64,000 bases of DNA from Gordonia humi (lineage in GTDB: Bacteria; Actinomycetota; Actinomycetes; Mycobacteriales; Mycobacteriaceae): the NCBI RefSeq assembly GCF_014197435.1, contig NZ_JACIFP010000001.1, forward strand, positions 682,001 through 746,000. The letters are read 5' to 3'. A program made the position numbers and the translations under genes. This document shows positions 27,012 to 35,180 of the stretch, in pieces; position 1 is the stretch's first letter, and every line of letters begins with the position of its first letter. The notes below the pieces were generated by a model that was not told the DNA's origin, did no database searches, and saw only the letters and a program-made list of their open reading frames with translations.

Positions 27012-28190
27012 TCAGAGGCCCGCGGGAGCCGTCTTGTAGGTCTCGCGGGCGATGATGATCTTCTGAATCTCGCTGGTGCCCGCACCTATCTCGTGGTGCT
27101 TGGCGTCCCGGTACAGCCGAGCCGCCGGGTACTCCTCCATCAGGCCGTATCCGCCAAGGATCTGAACCACTTCGCGGGAGGCCTCGACGGCCGCCTCCGA
27201 GCTGTAAAGCTTGAGAATCGATGCCGCCCGGGTCACTTCTTCGCCGCGTTCGAGCGCCCGCACCAGGTGGTAGAACATCACCCGGCTCATCTCGACGCCC
27301 GTGGCGATCCTGGCGATCTTGTCCTGCGTCATCTGGTACTCGGACAGCTGCTGTCCGAACACCTCGCGCTCCTGTGAGTACGAGGTGGCCAGATCCAGAC
27401 AGGCCTGGCCGATGCCGGTGTTGGAGGCACCCTCGAAGACACGTTCCAGGTCGAGACCTTCGAGCATGTAATAGAAGCCTTCGTCCACCTTGCCGAGGAT
27501 CTGGTCGTCGCGGACCCTGACCTCGTTGAAGAAGACCTCGCCGGTCGGCGAGCTGCGCAGTGACAGCTTATCGAAGGGCTTGCCCGTCGAGAGCCCCTCG
27601 GCATCCCGATCGACGATGAAGCAGGTACCGCCGCGTGCGCGCCGGTCCTCACCACTGGTCCGCGCGAACACCAGGAAGAAGTCGGCGATCGGCGCATTGG
27701 TGATGAACGTCTTGGAGCCGTTGATCACCCACTCGTCGCCATGCTTGCTCGCGACGGTCTTGGGACTGAGCGCGTTGGAGCCACCGTGCGATTCGGTCAG
27801 GCAGATCGACGCGCTGGAGGTTCCGTTGATCAGAGGAACCAGGTACTTCTGCTTCTGCTCCTCGGTCCCGCGCTTGATCAGGTGCCGGGCCACCAGACTG
27901 ATGTTGACGAAGAGCGTAGCGTCCAGGCCGGCGTCGACGCGCGCTGTCTCCTCAGCCAAGATCGCGCGGGTCATCAGTGATCCGCCGCCTCCGCCGTACT
28001 CTTCCGGTGCGAAGGAGCCGAGCAGCCCCTGCTTGCCCATGTCCTCTAGGAGCTCGGCCGGCGGCCTGCCGGCCTTCTCCATGTCGGCCACGATCGGGCG
28101 CACGTTCTTGTCCATGTACCGCTGCACGGAGTCCTGCCATTGGCGCTCTTCGTCGGTCAGCATCGCGAGGGCGCTGGAGTCAAATTTCAT
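27012..28190 (-). CDS. Acyl-CoA dehydrogenase (second copy)
   Basis: 392 residues. The FAD-binding region SICLTESHGGSNALSPKTVA and the C-terminal ILGGYGLMEEYPAARLYRDA are conserved. As in the neighbouring enzyme, the EGT catalytic position is not Glu (HHEIGAGTSEIQ), while a Glu occurs in GLDLERVFEGASN (Glu249), the isovaleryl-CoA-dehydrogenase position. The two copies differ greatly, so they are not a recent duplication; they may act on successive intermediates, or one on the ring and one on a chain. It is the second gene of the operon that starts at 29007. Confidence 0.9.
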   Translation of the reverse strand: MKFDSSALAMLTDEERQWQDSVQRYMDKNVRPIVADMEKAGRPPAELLEDMGKQGLLGSFAPEEYGGGGGSLMTRAILAEETARVDAGLDATLFVNISLVARHLIKRGTEEQKQKYLVPLINGTSSASICLTESHGGSNALSPKTVASKHGDEWVINGSKTFITNAPIADFFLVFARTSGEDRRARGGTCFIVDRDAEGLSTGKPFDKLSLRSSPTGEVFFNEVRVRDDQILGKVDEGFYYMLEGLDLERVFEGASNTGIGQACLDLATSYSQEREVFGQQLSEYQMTQDKIARIATGVEMSRVMFYHLVRALERGEEVTRAASILKLYSSEAAVEASREVVQILGGYGLMEEYPAARLYRDAKHHEIGAGTSEIQKIIIARETYKTAPAGL

Positions 28191-28224
28191 AGTGGTCTAC
28201 TTTCTTGAAGGATCGGGTCGGGGG

Positions 28225-29007
28225 TCAGAGCCCGAACAGTTCCCGCACCCGATCGATGTCGGCGTCGGGCAGTCGGGTGGTGTAGCCGCTGCGAGCGGTG
28301 GGCGGGAGTCCGAATCGACGGCTCAGGTCGACCCGCATCTCAAGCGTCTTGAGACCGACGACCAGGGTGTCGAAGACCGGGACATCAAGTCCAGACAGCT
28401 TCTTGAGGCCGCCGGCGGAGGCGATGGTGCTCAGGCCAGCGCTGCCGATGCATATGGCACTGGCACCGCGGTCCACCAACGCACGCGCCTGCTTGTCGAT
28501 CTCGGCGACCACGCGGTCCGGGTTGGCGAAGCCCTCCGTGAAGGCCTCCGCCGAAGGGATCGAGATCGGCTGCACCCCGACACATCGATCGATCAGCCCG
28601 GACTTCACGACGAGGCTGTGGCAGGTCTCGACCCAGGCCGGGTCTTCGACCGTCACCACGCCGAAACGGTAGCCGTACATGGTGGCCAGGTGCAGCGAGG
28701 CCTCCCACGGTCCGACCACCGGCACATCGACCACGGTGCGGGCTTCGATGATCCCGGGATCTCCGGAACAGGCGACCATGCATCCATCGGCGCCGCCGCG
28801 GCCGGCGTCGACGATGTTGTTGACCACATCGACGGCGTTGAGCATGTACGGGTACCCGAACACGGTGTCGGTCGCCCGCTTGAGCTTGGCAAACCGGTGC
28901 TCGATCTCGGTGTCCGGCCTCTTGACGGAGTTGAACACTTCGTTGACCAACTCAGCGTACGGGCCGGACCCTCGCTCAGCGTTGATGTGAACTACAGACA
29001 GTTTCAC
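28225..29007 (-). CDS. Asp/Glu/hydantoin racemase-superfamily protein
   Basis: 260 residues from a GTG with AGGAG upstream. Both active-site cysteines of the superfamily are present: Cys80 in CMVACSGDPGI and Cys186 in ASAICIGSAGLS. Members include hydantoin racemase, maleate isomerase and arylmalonate decarboxylase. As first gene of a beta-oxidation operon it is unlikely to act on an amino acid. It may isomerise, racemise or decarboxylate an acid or a CoA ester intermediate of this pathway, but this is inference. Its start lies 12 bp from a regulon operator. Confidence 0.85.
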   Translation of the reverse strand: MKLSVVHINAERGSGPYAELVNEVFNSVKRPDTEIEHRFAKLKRATDTVFGYPYMLNAVDVVNNIVDAGRGGADGCMVACSGDPGIIEARTVVDVPVVGPWEASLHLATMYGYRFGVVTVEDPAWVETCHSLVVKSGLIDRCVGVQPISIPSAEAFTEGFANPDRVVAEIDKQARALVDRGASAICIGSAGLSTIASAGGLKKLSGLDVPVFDTLVVGLKTLEMRVDLSRRFGLPPTARSGYTTRLPDADIDRVRELFGL

Positions 29008-29018
29008 GATTGACTCCT

Positions 29019-29040
29019 ATTAATCGAACGGACGATTCAT
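29019..29040. promoter_or_regulatory. Catabolic-island operator A
   Basis: ATTAATCG-AACGGA-CGATTCAT matches the consensus WTGAATCG-N6-CGATTCAW, with 7 of 8 arm positions paired. It lies 12 bp upstream of the minus-strand racemase-like gene, so binding would block transcription of that operon. Confidence 0.65.
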
Positions 29041-29131
29041 TCATACATCGCGGCCGCCTCGGAAGCAATAGCCGCGGGTCGTCTTGGGGCGTCCGAATAG
29101 TTGACGGAGAAATGACCAACAGTTATGGTAA

Positions 29132-29153
29132 TTGAATCAACCGATCGATTCAA
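29132..29153. promoter_or_regulatory. Catabolic-island operator B
   Basis: TTGAATCA-ACCGAT-CGATTCAA matches the same consensus. The inverted repeat extends outward: AATTGAATC at 29130 pairs with GATTCAATT ending at 29155, giving 9-bp arms. It lies about 50 bp before the plus-strand reductase gene at 29202, so the divergent spacer carries one operator per direction. Confidence 0.7.
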
Positions 29154-29201
29154 TTTCTTGGCGCTTCGGCCGCCGATCACCCGGTCGCCGGGAGGAGAAC
29201 T

Positions 29202-30395
29202 GTGTCCCCGAAACCATCGCCACGCCTGTTCGACCCATGGACGTCACGCTCGGTGACCCTGCGAAATCGAACTGCGGTCTCGCCAATGTGTCAGTACTCG
29301 GCCGTCGACGGCATCGCCACGGACTATCACCTGGTGCACCTTGGCCGCTTCGCGATGGGCGGCTTCGGGCTGGTGATGACCGAGGCCACCGCGATCTCTC
29401 CTGAAGGTCGACTGACACATGGTGATCTGGGGCTGTGGGGCGATCATCAGATCGCGCCACTACGCCGGATCGTCAACCTGGTGCATGACCACGGTGCGGC
29501 CGTTGGAATCCAGCTCGGTCATGCCGGCGCCAAAGCCGCGACCCTCGCGCCGTGGGAAGATCCCGAGGACCACGACGAGCACACCCGCTGGCCCATCCAG
29601 TCGGTGACGGATCAACCGCACGCCCCCCGCTGGCAGCAGCCGCGTGCGCTCACCGCAACCGACTTGCAGGCGCAAGTCGACCAGTGGGTCACGGCCGCGC
29701 AGCGGGCGGCCGCGGTCGGATTCGACGTCCTGGAGATCCATGGCGCGCACGGCTATCTGCTGCACGGCTTTCTCTCGCCGTTGAGCAACACCCGCATCGA
29801 CGAGTACGGCGGGTCCTTTGAGAACCGGATGCGGTTCCCGGCGGCGGTCGTGGCCGCTGTGCGCGCCGTCTGGCCCGCAGACCGCCCACTGTTCGTACGC
29901 CTGTCAGTGGTCGACAGTGACACCGCCGGCCTGAGCCTCCAGGACTCCATCGCGATCGCCCGGCGGCTGGGAGAGCTCGGTGTCGACGTCATCGACTGCT
30001 CGTCGGGCGGTATCGGTGGCAGCTATGAGCGCCCCATCGGTCCCGGATATCAGGTCGACTACGCCCACACCATTCGCCAGGAGACCGGGCTTGCGACCGT
30101 GGCCGTCGGCATGGTTATGGATCCCCAGCACGCCGACCAGATCATCGCGGGAGGGTCGGCAGATCTGGTCGCACTGGGCCGGCAGGCGCTGGCCGAACCG
30201 GCCTGGCCGTACTCCGCCGCAAACGAGCTCGGCTACGTCGAGGACGGAGAACGCTACGAACTACTCCCCCTGCAGAGCCGCAGCTGGCTGGCTAAACGGG
30301 ATCGGCAGCTAACTCGCTTCGAGAACGCGATACAGGAACATCCATCCCCGACACCACAGAAGGCTGCAGCCTCGGATCCGGCGGTGCGGTCATGA
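29202..30395 (+). CDS. NADH:flavin oxidoreductase, old yellow enzyme type
   Basis: 397 residues from a GTG with GGAGGAG upstream. The family start is clear (LFDPWTSRSVTLRNRTAVSP, then MCQYSAVDGIATDYHLVHLG). FMN and substrate-binding pieces follow: LGHAGAKAA, the HGAHGYLLHGFLSPLSNTR block with catalytic residues, and VGMVMDPQHADQIIAGG near the phosphate site. It resembles YqjM/NamA-type ene-reductases that reduce C=C bonds next to carbonyls. It starts a plus-strand operon with the NTF2-like and TetR genes (ATGA overlap at 30392). Confidence 0.92.
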   Translation: MSPKPSPRLFDPWTSRSVTLRNRTAVSPMCQYSAVDGIATDYHLVHLGRFAMGGFGLVMTEATAISPEGRLTHGDLGLWGDHQIAPLRRIVNLVHDHGAAVGIQLGHAGAKAATLAPWEDPEDHDEHTRWPIQSVTDQPHAPRWQQPRALTATDLQAQVDQWVTAAQRAAAVGFDVLEIHGAHGYLLHGFLSPLSNTRIDEYGGSFENRMRFPAAVVAAVRAVWPADRPLFVRLSVVDSDTAGLSLQDSIAIARRLGELGVDVIDCSSGGIGGSYERPIGPGYQVDYAHTIRQETGLATVAVGMVMDPQHADQIIAGGSADLVALGRQALAEPAWPYSAANELGYVEDGERYELLPLQSRSWLAKRDRQLTRFENAIQEHPSPTPQKAAASDPAVRS

Positions 30396-30859
30396 CCACA
30401 CCCGACGGCCGAACTGCAGATCGCGCAGTGATCGTCGAACTCGGCGCCCGATACTGCGTCGGGATCGACCGCCGCGACCTCGACGTCTTCCTGCCTATCT
30501 GGACGACCGACGGCGAGTATCTTGTCGGCCGACGTTCCGGTCGCTTCCAGGGGCCCGACGAGCTGCGCACCGCCCTGGACTTCGTGGCCCAGGCCTATGT
30601 CTCGACCCGCCACTGGACCACCAATCACCTCATCGAGTTCCAGTCCGCCGACGAGGCTACCGGAATGAGCGATTCGTTCGCCGTCTGTGTGACCGCCGAC
30701 GACCGTCCCTGCCTTGTTGCCGCAAGTTACGATGACGTCTATTCGTGCCGGAACGGCCGCTGGCTGATCCGCCGGCGTGAGGTGACGCGATGGTTCGTCT
30801 CCGAACCGGTGGACGTGCAGTTGACCTACCCGCCACGGCTCACCGCCGACGGCCTTTGA
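30392..30859 (+). CDS. SnoaL/NTF2-like protein
   Basis: 155 residues. A nuclear-transport-factor-2-like cone fold is indicated by ARYCVGIDRRDLDVFLPIWT, then DGEYLVGRRSGRFQGPDELR and STRHWTTNHLIEF. This fold includes SnoaL cyclases, ketosteroid isomerases, scytalone dehydratases and the small subunits of ring dioxygenases. The closest type here is the SnoaL_4 group. Its ATG overlaps the reductase TGA by four bases, so the two are made together. It may isomerise or dehydrate a pathway intermediate, but no catalytic residue set is certain. Confidence 0.85.
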   Translation: MTTPDGRTADRAVIVELGARYCVGIDRRDLDVFLPIWTTDGEYLVGRRSGRFQGPDELRTALDFVAQAYVSTRHWTTNHLIEFQSADEATGMSDSFAVCVTADDRPCLVAASYDDVYSCRNGRWLIRRREVTRWFVSEPVDVQLTYPPRLTADGL

Positions 30860-30901
30860 GACGATGCAGAAGACACTCACGGTCGAGACGAGGGAAACAC
30901 G

Positions 30902-31507
30902 ATGGTAAGAACGGTCGGTTCGACCCGCGAATCCACCTGGCCGAGAATACGTGCCGCCGGGATCGATCTGCTATACGAGATCGGCTACGACGGGATGAAC
31001 ACCCGCCAGCTCGCCGAAGCCGCGGGGCTCACCTCCAGCGCACTCTACTATCACTTCTCCAGCAAGGAGGAGCTGCTGTTCCGGGTCCTGACTGATCTAC
31101 TGGAGGAGATCGTCGATGATCTGGACACCAGCCTGGAGGCGGCCGCCGACGACGGTCCCGCCGTGCAGCTCGACGTCTTCGTCGAGGTCCTGGTCAAATG
31201 GCATGTTACGCGGCGCAAGGAGACGTTCATCGCGAGTATCGAGACCCGGTCGCTCTCCCAGGAGCGAAACGAGGAGTATCAGCGGTTACGCGACCGGTTC
31301 GACCAACACCTCCATGACATCCTCGAACATGGTGCCGCCGACGGCGTCTTCTCTCCGATCGACGTCACCACCACCAGTGCTTCGCTCATGGCGATGCTCA
31401 CCGCGATCTCCCGGTGGTACGACCCCGAAGGGCCTCTCGGCCTCGAGGTGATCAGCGAACGCTACGTCGCGCTCGCCCGCAGGATGGTAGGGTCCGACGA
31501 GCGCTGA
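30902..31507 (+). CDS. TetR-family regulator, likely controller of the catabolic island
   Basis: 201 residues; GAGGGAA lies before the ATG. The helix-turn-helix is typical (AGIDLLYEIGYDGMNTRQLA, then EAAGLTSSALYYHFSSKEEL). The C-terminal domain resembles that of KstR2/FadR-like TetR proteins that sense acyl-CoAs (TetR_C_33 or similar). It is the third gene of the short plus-strand operon with the reductase, about 1.7 kb from operators A and B. It is the best candidate for binding the four 22-bp palindromes of the island. If so, it also regulates its own operon. Confidence 0.92.
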   Translation: MVRTVGSTRESTWPRIRAAGIDLLYEIGYDGMNTRQLAEAAGLTSSALYYHFSSKEELLFRVLTDLLEEIVDDLDTSLEAAADDGPAVQLDVFVEVLVKWHVTRRKETFIASIETRSLSQERNEEYQRLRDRFDQHLHDILEHGAADGVFSPIDVTTTSASLMAMLTAISRWYDPEGPLGLEVISERYVALARRMVGSDER

Positions 31508-31784
31508 GTCGGACCGTTGTTTGAAGCTCCACTGACTCGGTAGCGTGCAGGATCGAACGCTGGCAGACGACCGCTGCTGAGCCCACGTTGTTGGCGATGC
31601 TCGTGTTGATCAGGGTGCCGACCTGCCACGGCAGTCGATCTGACTCATATCAGCCGACGCGGTGAACGCACCAGTTCGTGTGTCCGGGCCGTCGGAAACC
31701 GACCCTACGGACTATGCGGTCGCCTTTCGCCGCGCTACGACCGCAGCCGTGCGAATTGTGCAGACCACAGCGTGATCGTCACTT
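31508..31784. other. Gap between the TetR gene and the IS1380 element
   Basis: 277 bp plus the left IS end up to the transposase stop. On the minus strand from about 31655 to 31511 one frame reads LPWQVGTLINTSIANNVGSA and then AVVCQRSILHATESVELQTT without a start. This looks protein-like and may be the remnant of a gene lost when the IS inserted; I do not recognise it. Confidence 0.35.
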
Positions 31785-33456
31785 AGCCTCGATCCACCGA
31801 TGAGTCCTGGGTGGGCGGGGTCGGTGTGATCGCCGCCTGGTGAGGTAGCGGGGGCAGGGCTGGGTTCCGGGCGTCGCATCCCGGTCGTCCACTGGGTCTC
31901 GGTCGTGCCGCGGGTTGCGGCGGTGGTCAGCTGGCCGTTGCCGGTGGTGGTGCGTGCGTGACGGCGAACAGTCGTGCGAAGGCGGTCTGCCAGGGCCAGG
32001 CCTCGGGCAGGTGCAACGTGACCCGGCGCGCGGAGCGTGCCAGGCGTGCGGGAATGTGGATGAGGGTGCGGCGGATGGTCGCGGTCGTGGCTCTCGCGAG
32101 TCGTCCGGCGCGGTCGGCGATGACCCCGGCCGTGCGGGTGAGGTTGAACGTGATCACGGCGAGGACGAGCCAGGCGCTGTTCGCGGTGAACACCCCGGAG
32201 GGCAGGTGCGCGAGTGGCCCGTTCTTCAGGTCGGCGTGGACTTGCTCGATGATCGCGTGGCCGCGGTGGGTCTTGTCCGCGGCAACGGTGTCCGTGACGT
32301 TCTTGTCGGTGGTGGTGAAGAACGCGTGGTGCCGCCAGGTGTCGAACAGTGTCGGCTGCTCCACCTTGTTCGGGTTCAGGTCAGGGATCCGGCGCACCAC
32401 GAGCCGCCCCGCGATTTGCTCCGCCTTCTTCCTCGAGCGGAACGCAGTGAACGGGATCTCGGCGACCTCGGCCTTCGAGATCAGTTGCCCGGTGGTCTCG
32501 TCACGGATCGCGTCGGTGTACTCGATCATCTCCCATGCGTCATCGGGGATGGTAGCGATCGCGGCTTTCACCGCCGGATCCATCCGCACCGTGACCGACA
32601 CGTCCGCGCCAGCGCTGATCGCGGTGCCGATGGTGGCGTGGCCGTAGAACGCGGAGTCCGCGCGCAGCAACGGCCTGGCACCGCTGCCGGGGTTCGAGCG
32701 GCGGAGGGTGGCGAGGGCGTCGCCGACGATCCGCGCGGCGCCTTTCGGGGACCCGATCTTGCCCTGCCGCAACCGCTGGGCGAGGATCACCGGCGCCGAC
32801 GAGGTCGTCGATGCCGTGGCGAGGAGTGCGTTCAGGCCGCGGACGCCGGAGTACCCGAACGAGGCGCCCTGCTTTTGATACCCGTGGACTTCGATGATGG
32901 TGTCGTCCAGATCCACCATCACCTGCTCATCGCCGTGCGCGTGCAGCAGCGGCGCCGTCGAAACGAGGCTCTGAAGCACCCGGGAGGCGATGGCGTCGAG
33001 TTGGCGGACATGTCCGAAGGTGAACGCGCGCAGGAACGATCCCAGCGTCGACGGCGCGTAGGTCCTCGCGAACAACCGGCCCATTCCGCCGTGGCGGAGC
33101 AGGTTCATGTCGTCGATCGAGTCCGCCCCGGCGAGCATCCCCGCCACCAACGCCATCACCTTGCCGCCGGCGTTGGAGCCCTTGTCCGTCGGCACCGTCA
33201 ACCGGGCCTGCGACAGCGAAACGAGCCCCGCGGCCCGCGCGAGTCGCAGCATCGGGACCAGGCCGACCGCCGACACGACATTCGGGTCATCGAACACTGC
33301 CGACACCGCGGCGGGAGCGTGCTTGAATTGCATCTACGAGATGCCTCTCTGGCTGGGCGAATAGGACCTTAGACAAGCTCTATTCTTCCCGGTCAGAGGG
33401 GCATCTCTGCGTCAGGACACCCGCTGAACACCCCGACTCATCGGTGGATCGAGGCT
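31785..33456 (-). mobile_element. IS1380-family insertion sequence
   Basis: About 1.67 kb, bounded by perfect 22-bp inverted repeats that begin AGCCTCGATCCACCGATGAG (31785-31806 and, inverted, 33435-33456). It contains one intact transposase. The bases TTA flank both ends if the repeats are taken to start at GCCTCG, a possible short target duplication. Between the right repeat and the transposase start lies a strong hairpin (about 33337-33410: GAGATGCCTCTCTG pairing with CAGAGGGGCATCTC). The element separates the SDR gene at 33539 from the TetR gene at 31507. Confidence 0.9.
31927..33333 (-). CDS. IS1380-family transposase
   Basis: 468 residues with the DDE transposase of the IS1380 type. 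The N-terminal region has VFDDPNVVSAVGLVPMLRLA. The first catalytic Asp lies in EQVMVDLDDTIIEVHGYQKQ, the second in PLLRADSAFYGHAT, and the Glu in RGHAIIEQVHADLKNGPLAH, with the family's NSAWLVLAVITFNLTR after it. All catalytic residues and the full length are present, so the element could be active. Confidence 0.92.
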   Translation of the reverse strand: MQFKHAPAAVSAVFDDPNVVSAVGLVPMLRLARAAGLVSLSQARLTVPTDKGSNAGGKVMALVAGMLAGADSIDDMNLLRHGGMGRLFARTYAPSTLGSFLRAFTFGHVRQLDAIASRVLQSLVSTAPLLHAHGDEQVMVDLDDTIIEVHGYQKQGASFGYSGVRGLNALLATASTTSSAPVILAQRLRQGKIGSPKGAARIVGDALATLRRSNPGSGARPLLRADSAFYGHATIGTAISAGADVSVTVRMDPAVKAAIATIPDDAWEMIEYTDAIRDETTGQLISKAEVAEIPFTAFRSRKKAEQIAGRLVVRRIPDLNPNKVEQPTLFDTWRHHAFFTTTDKNVTDTVAADKTHRGHAIIEQVHADLKNGPLAHLPSGVFTANSAWLVLAVITFNLTRTAGVIADRAGRLARATTATIRRTLIHIPARLARSARRVTLHLPEAWPWQTAFARLFAVTHAPPPATAS

Positions 33457-33538
33457 TAGGCCCAATGGGCACGCCACGACACCGTGGCGGTGGGTTTCCC
33501 GGGCACGGCCGTGGCGGCTACTGAGTTTCAGTAGAACC

Positions 33539-34303
33539 CTATTTGAGCGGACCGACCGACAAGCCGCCGCACACGGTCAGCGTCTGCCCGGTCACGTACG
33601 ACGATTCCGGCGACGTCAGGAAGCTCACACAGTCGGCGATCTCGTCCGGTTCGGCCGCTCGCTTCATCGGGATCGAGGCGAGCTGCGCGTCCCGGAACTC
33701 TTCGGGGGTGTTCAGGAACATCCCGGTAGCGACAACGCCGGGCGCCACGCAGTTCACCGTCACCCCGAACGGGGCGAGTTCAATCGCCGCCGATCGGGTC
33801 AGCGCCTCGATCCCACCTTTGGCCGCTCCGTAGCTGATGCCGGCGACGGTGCCGCGTGCAGCCACCGAACTGGTCGTGACGACCTTGCCGTGACCGGCCT
33901 TCTTCATCGCCGGGGCGAAGATCTGCAGACAGAGCAGGGTGCTGCGTAGGTGCGTGTCGAGTACCAGCGAGAAGTCCTCGTCCGTGATCTTCGATAGCAC
34001 GGCGTTGCGAACCGCGCCGGCCAGCGTCACCAGTGCTGTCGGCGCCTCGAACTGCTCGGTGATGTCGCGGGCGGCGCCGGCGACGAACTCGCGGTCGGTC
34101 AGGTCACCAGGGTAGCCGGAGGCCTGGCCGCCCAGCTCGCACAGTTCAGTGACAGTAGCCGCGGTGGCGTCCGCGTCGATGTCGAAGACGCCCACGGCCC
34201 ATCCGTCGGCGACGAGGCGCCGGCACACCGCGCGCCCCAATCCCCCCGCTCCGCCGGCCACCACTGCCACCCGTGGCGTCTGTGTTTCGTCGACTGTCAC
34301 CAT
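33539..34303 (-). CDS. Short-chain dehydrogenase (3-hydroxyacyl-CoA dehydrogenase-like SDR)
   Basis: 254 residues from the ATG at 34303, which has CAGGAGAA upstream; an ATG at 34396 overlaps the hydratase stop but gives an atypical N-terminus. The NAD(P)-binding motif is VVAGGAGGLGRAVCRRL. The catalytic Ser is in TTSSVAARG (about 145), and Tyr158-x3-Lys162 is in SYGAAKGG. NADH preference is suggested by Asp41 (FDIDAD). In size and place it resembles BadH/FabG-type enzymes that oxidise a 3-hydroxyacyl-CoA after hydration. It follows the hydratase in the operon. Confidence 0.88.
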   Translation of the reverse strand: MVTVDETQTPRVAVVAGGAGGLGRAVCRRLVADGWAVGVFDIDADATAATVTELCELGGQASGYPGDLTDREFVAGAARDITEQFEAPTALVTLAGAVRNAVLSKITDEDFSLVLDTHLRSTLLCLQIFAPAMKKAGHGKVVTTSSVAARGTVAGISYGAAKGGIEALTRSAAIELAPFGVTVNCVAPGVVATGMFLNTPEEFRDAQLASIPMKRAAEPDEIADCVSFLTSPESSYVTGQTLTVCGGLSVGPLK

Positions 34304-34392
34304 CGTGTTCTCCTGTTCCGACCGTTGCCGGCCGTATTCGCGGTCGATCTTGTTCGCGATCTGTGTGGGCTTGAGGTCAACAGCACCGGTGG

Positions 34393-35166
34393 TCACCGGC
34401 GCCGGTACGCCGGGACCCGGCCTTCAAGGAAGGCGGTGATGCCCTCACGGTGATCCTCCGTGTCGAACAGGGCCGAGAAGATCTCCACCTCGCGCCGGTG
34501 CCCTTCGTCCAGCGAGTGCCGTAGTCGATAGTTCGCGGACCGTTTGGCCGCTTCCACGGCCAGCGGTCCAGACTTGTTGATCCGTTCGCAGACCGTCAGC
34601 GCCGCAGCGAGAAGCTGATCTGGTTCGTGCACCGAATCGATCAGCCCAATTCGCTGCGCCTCCTCGGCGGTGAGTCGGTCACCGGTGAAGAGCAGCCTCT
34701 TGGCGGTGCCTGCCGGCAGCGCGGTGAACAGCATCTGGGTGCCGCCGGCACCAGGGATCAGCCCAAGACTCACCTCGGTCATCCCGATCTTCGCTGCACT
34801 GGAGGCCATCGTGAAGTCACAGGACAGCAGCAGTTCCAGGCCGCCGCCGAGCGCGTGCCCGTTCAACGCCGCGATCACCGGGACGCGCAGCGAGAAGATC
34901 CTCTCCTGCATCTCCTGAACTCGCAGCGCCATCTCAGCGGCGCCCCGTCGGTCGATACTGGTGAAATATTTGATGTCGCCGCCCGCCACAAAGCACCGGC
35001 CCTTGCCCGTGAGGATCATCGAGCGGTAATCCGTGTCCTTGTCCACCGTCGACACCGCCGACGCGATCGCATCAGCGACGTCCGGATGCAACGCGTTGAC
35101 CGGCGGGTTGTCGATGGTCACCACCGCTGTGGCGCCGGCCCGTTCGATGCTCACGTAGTCAGTCAT
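34393..35166 (-). CDS. Enoyl-CoA hydratase (crotonase)
   Basis: 257 residues from the ATG at 35166, which has AAGAAAG upstream. The crotonase fold is complete: GKGRCFVAGGDIKYF (first oxyanion loop), ALNGHALGGGLELLLSCDFT (second) and MTEVSLGLIPGAGGTQMLFT with the conserved Glu before the turn. It resembles hydratases of ring and fatty acyl-CoA beta-oxidation (BadK-like). It would hydrate the double bond made by an acyl-CoA dehydrogenase. It lies between two SDR genes in the same operon. Confidence 0.9.
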   Translation of the reverse strand: MTDYVSIERAGATAVVTIDNPPVNALHPDVADAIASAVSTVDKDTDYRSMILTGKGRCFVAGGDIKYFTSIDRRGAAEMALRVQEMQERIFSLRVPVIAALNGHALGGGLELLLSCDFTMASSAAKIGMTEVSLGLIPGAGGTQMLFTALPAGTAKRLLFTGDRLTAEEAQRIGLIDSVHEPDQLLAAALTVCERINKSGPLAVEAAKRSANYRLRHSLDEGHRREVEIFSALFDTEDHREGITAFLEGRVPAYRRR

Positions 35167-35180
35167 GGAAGTCGTCTTTC

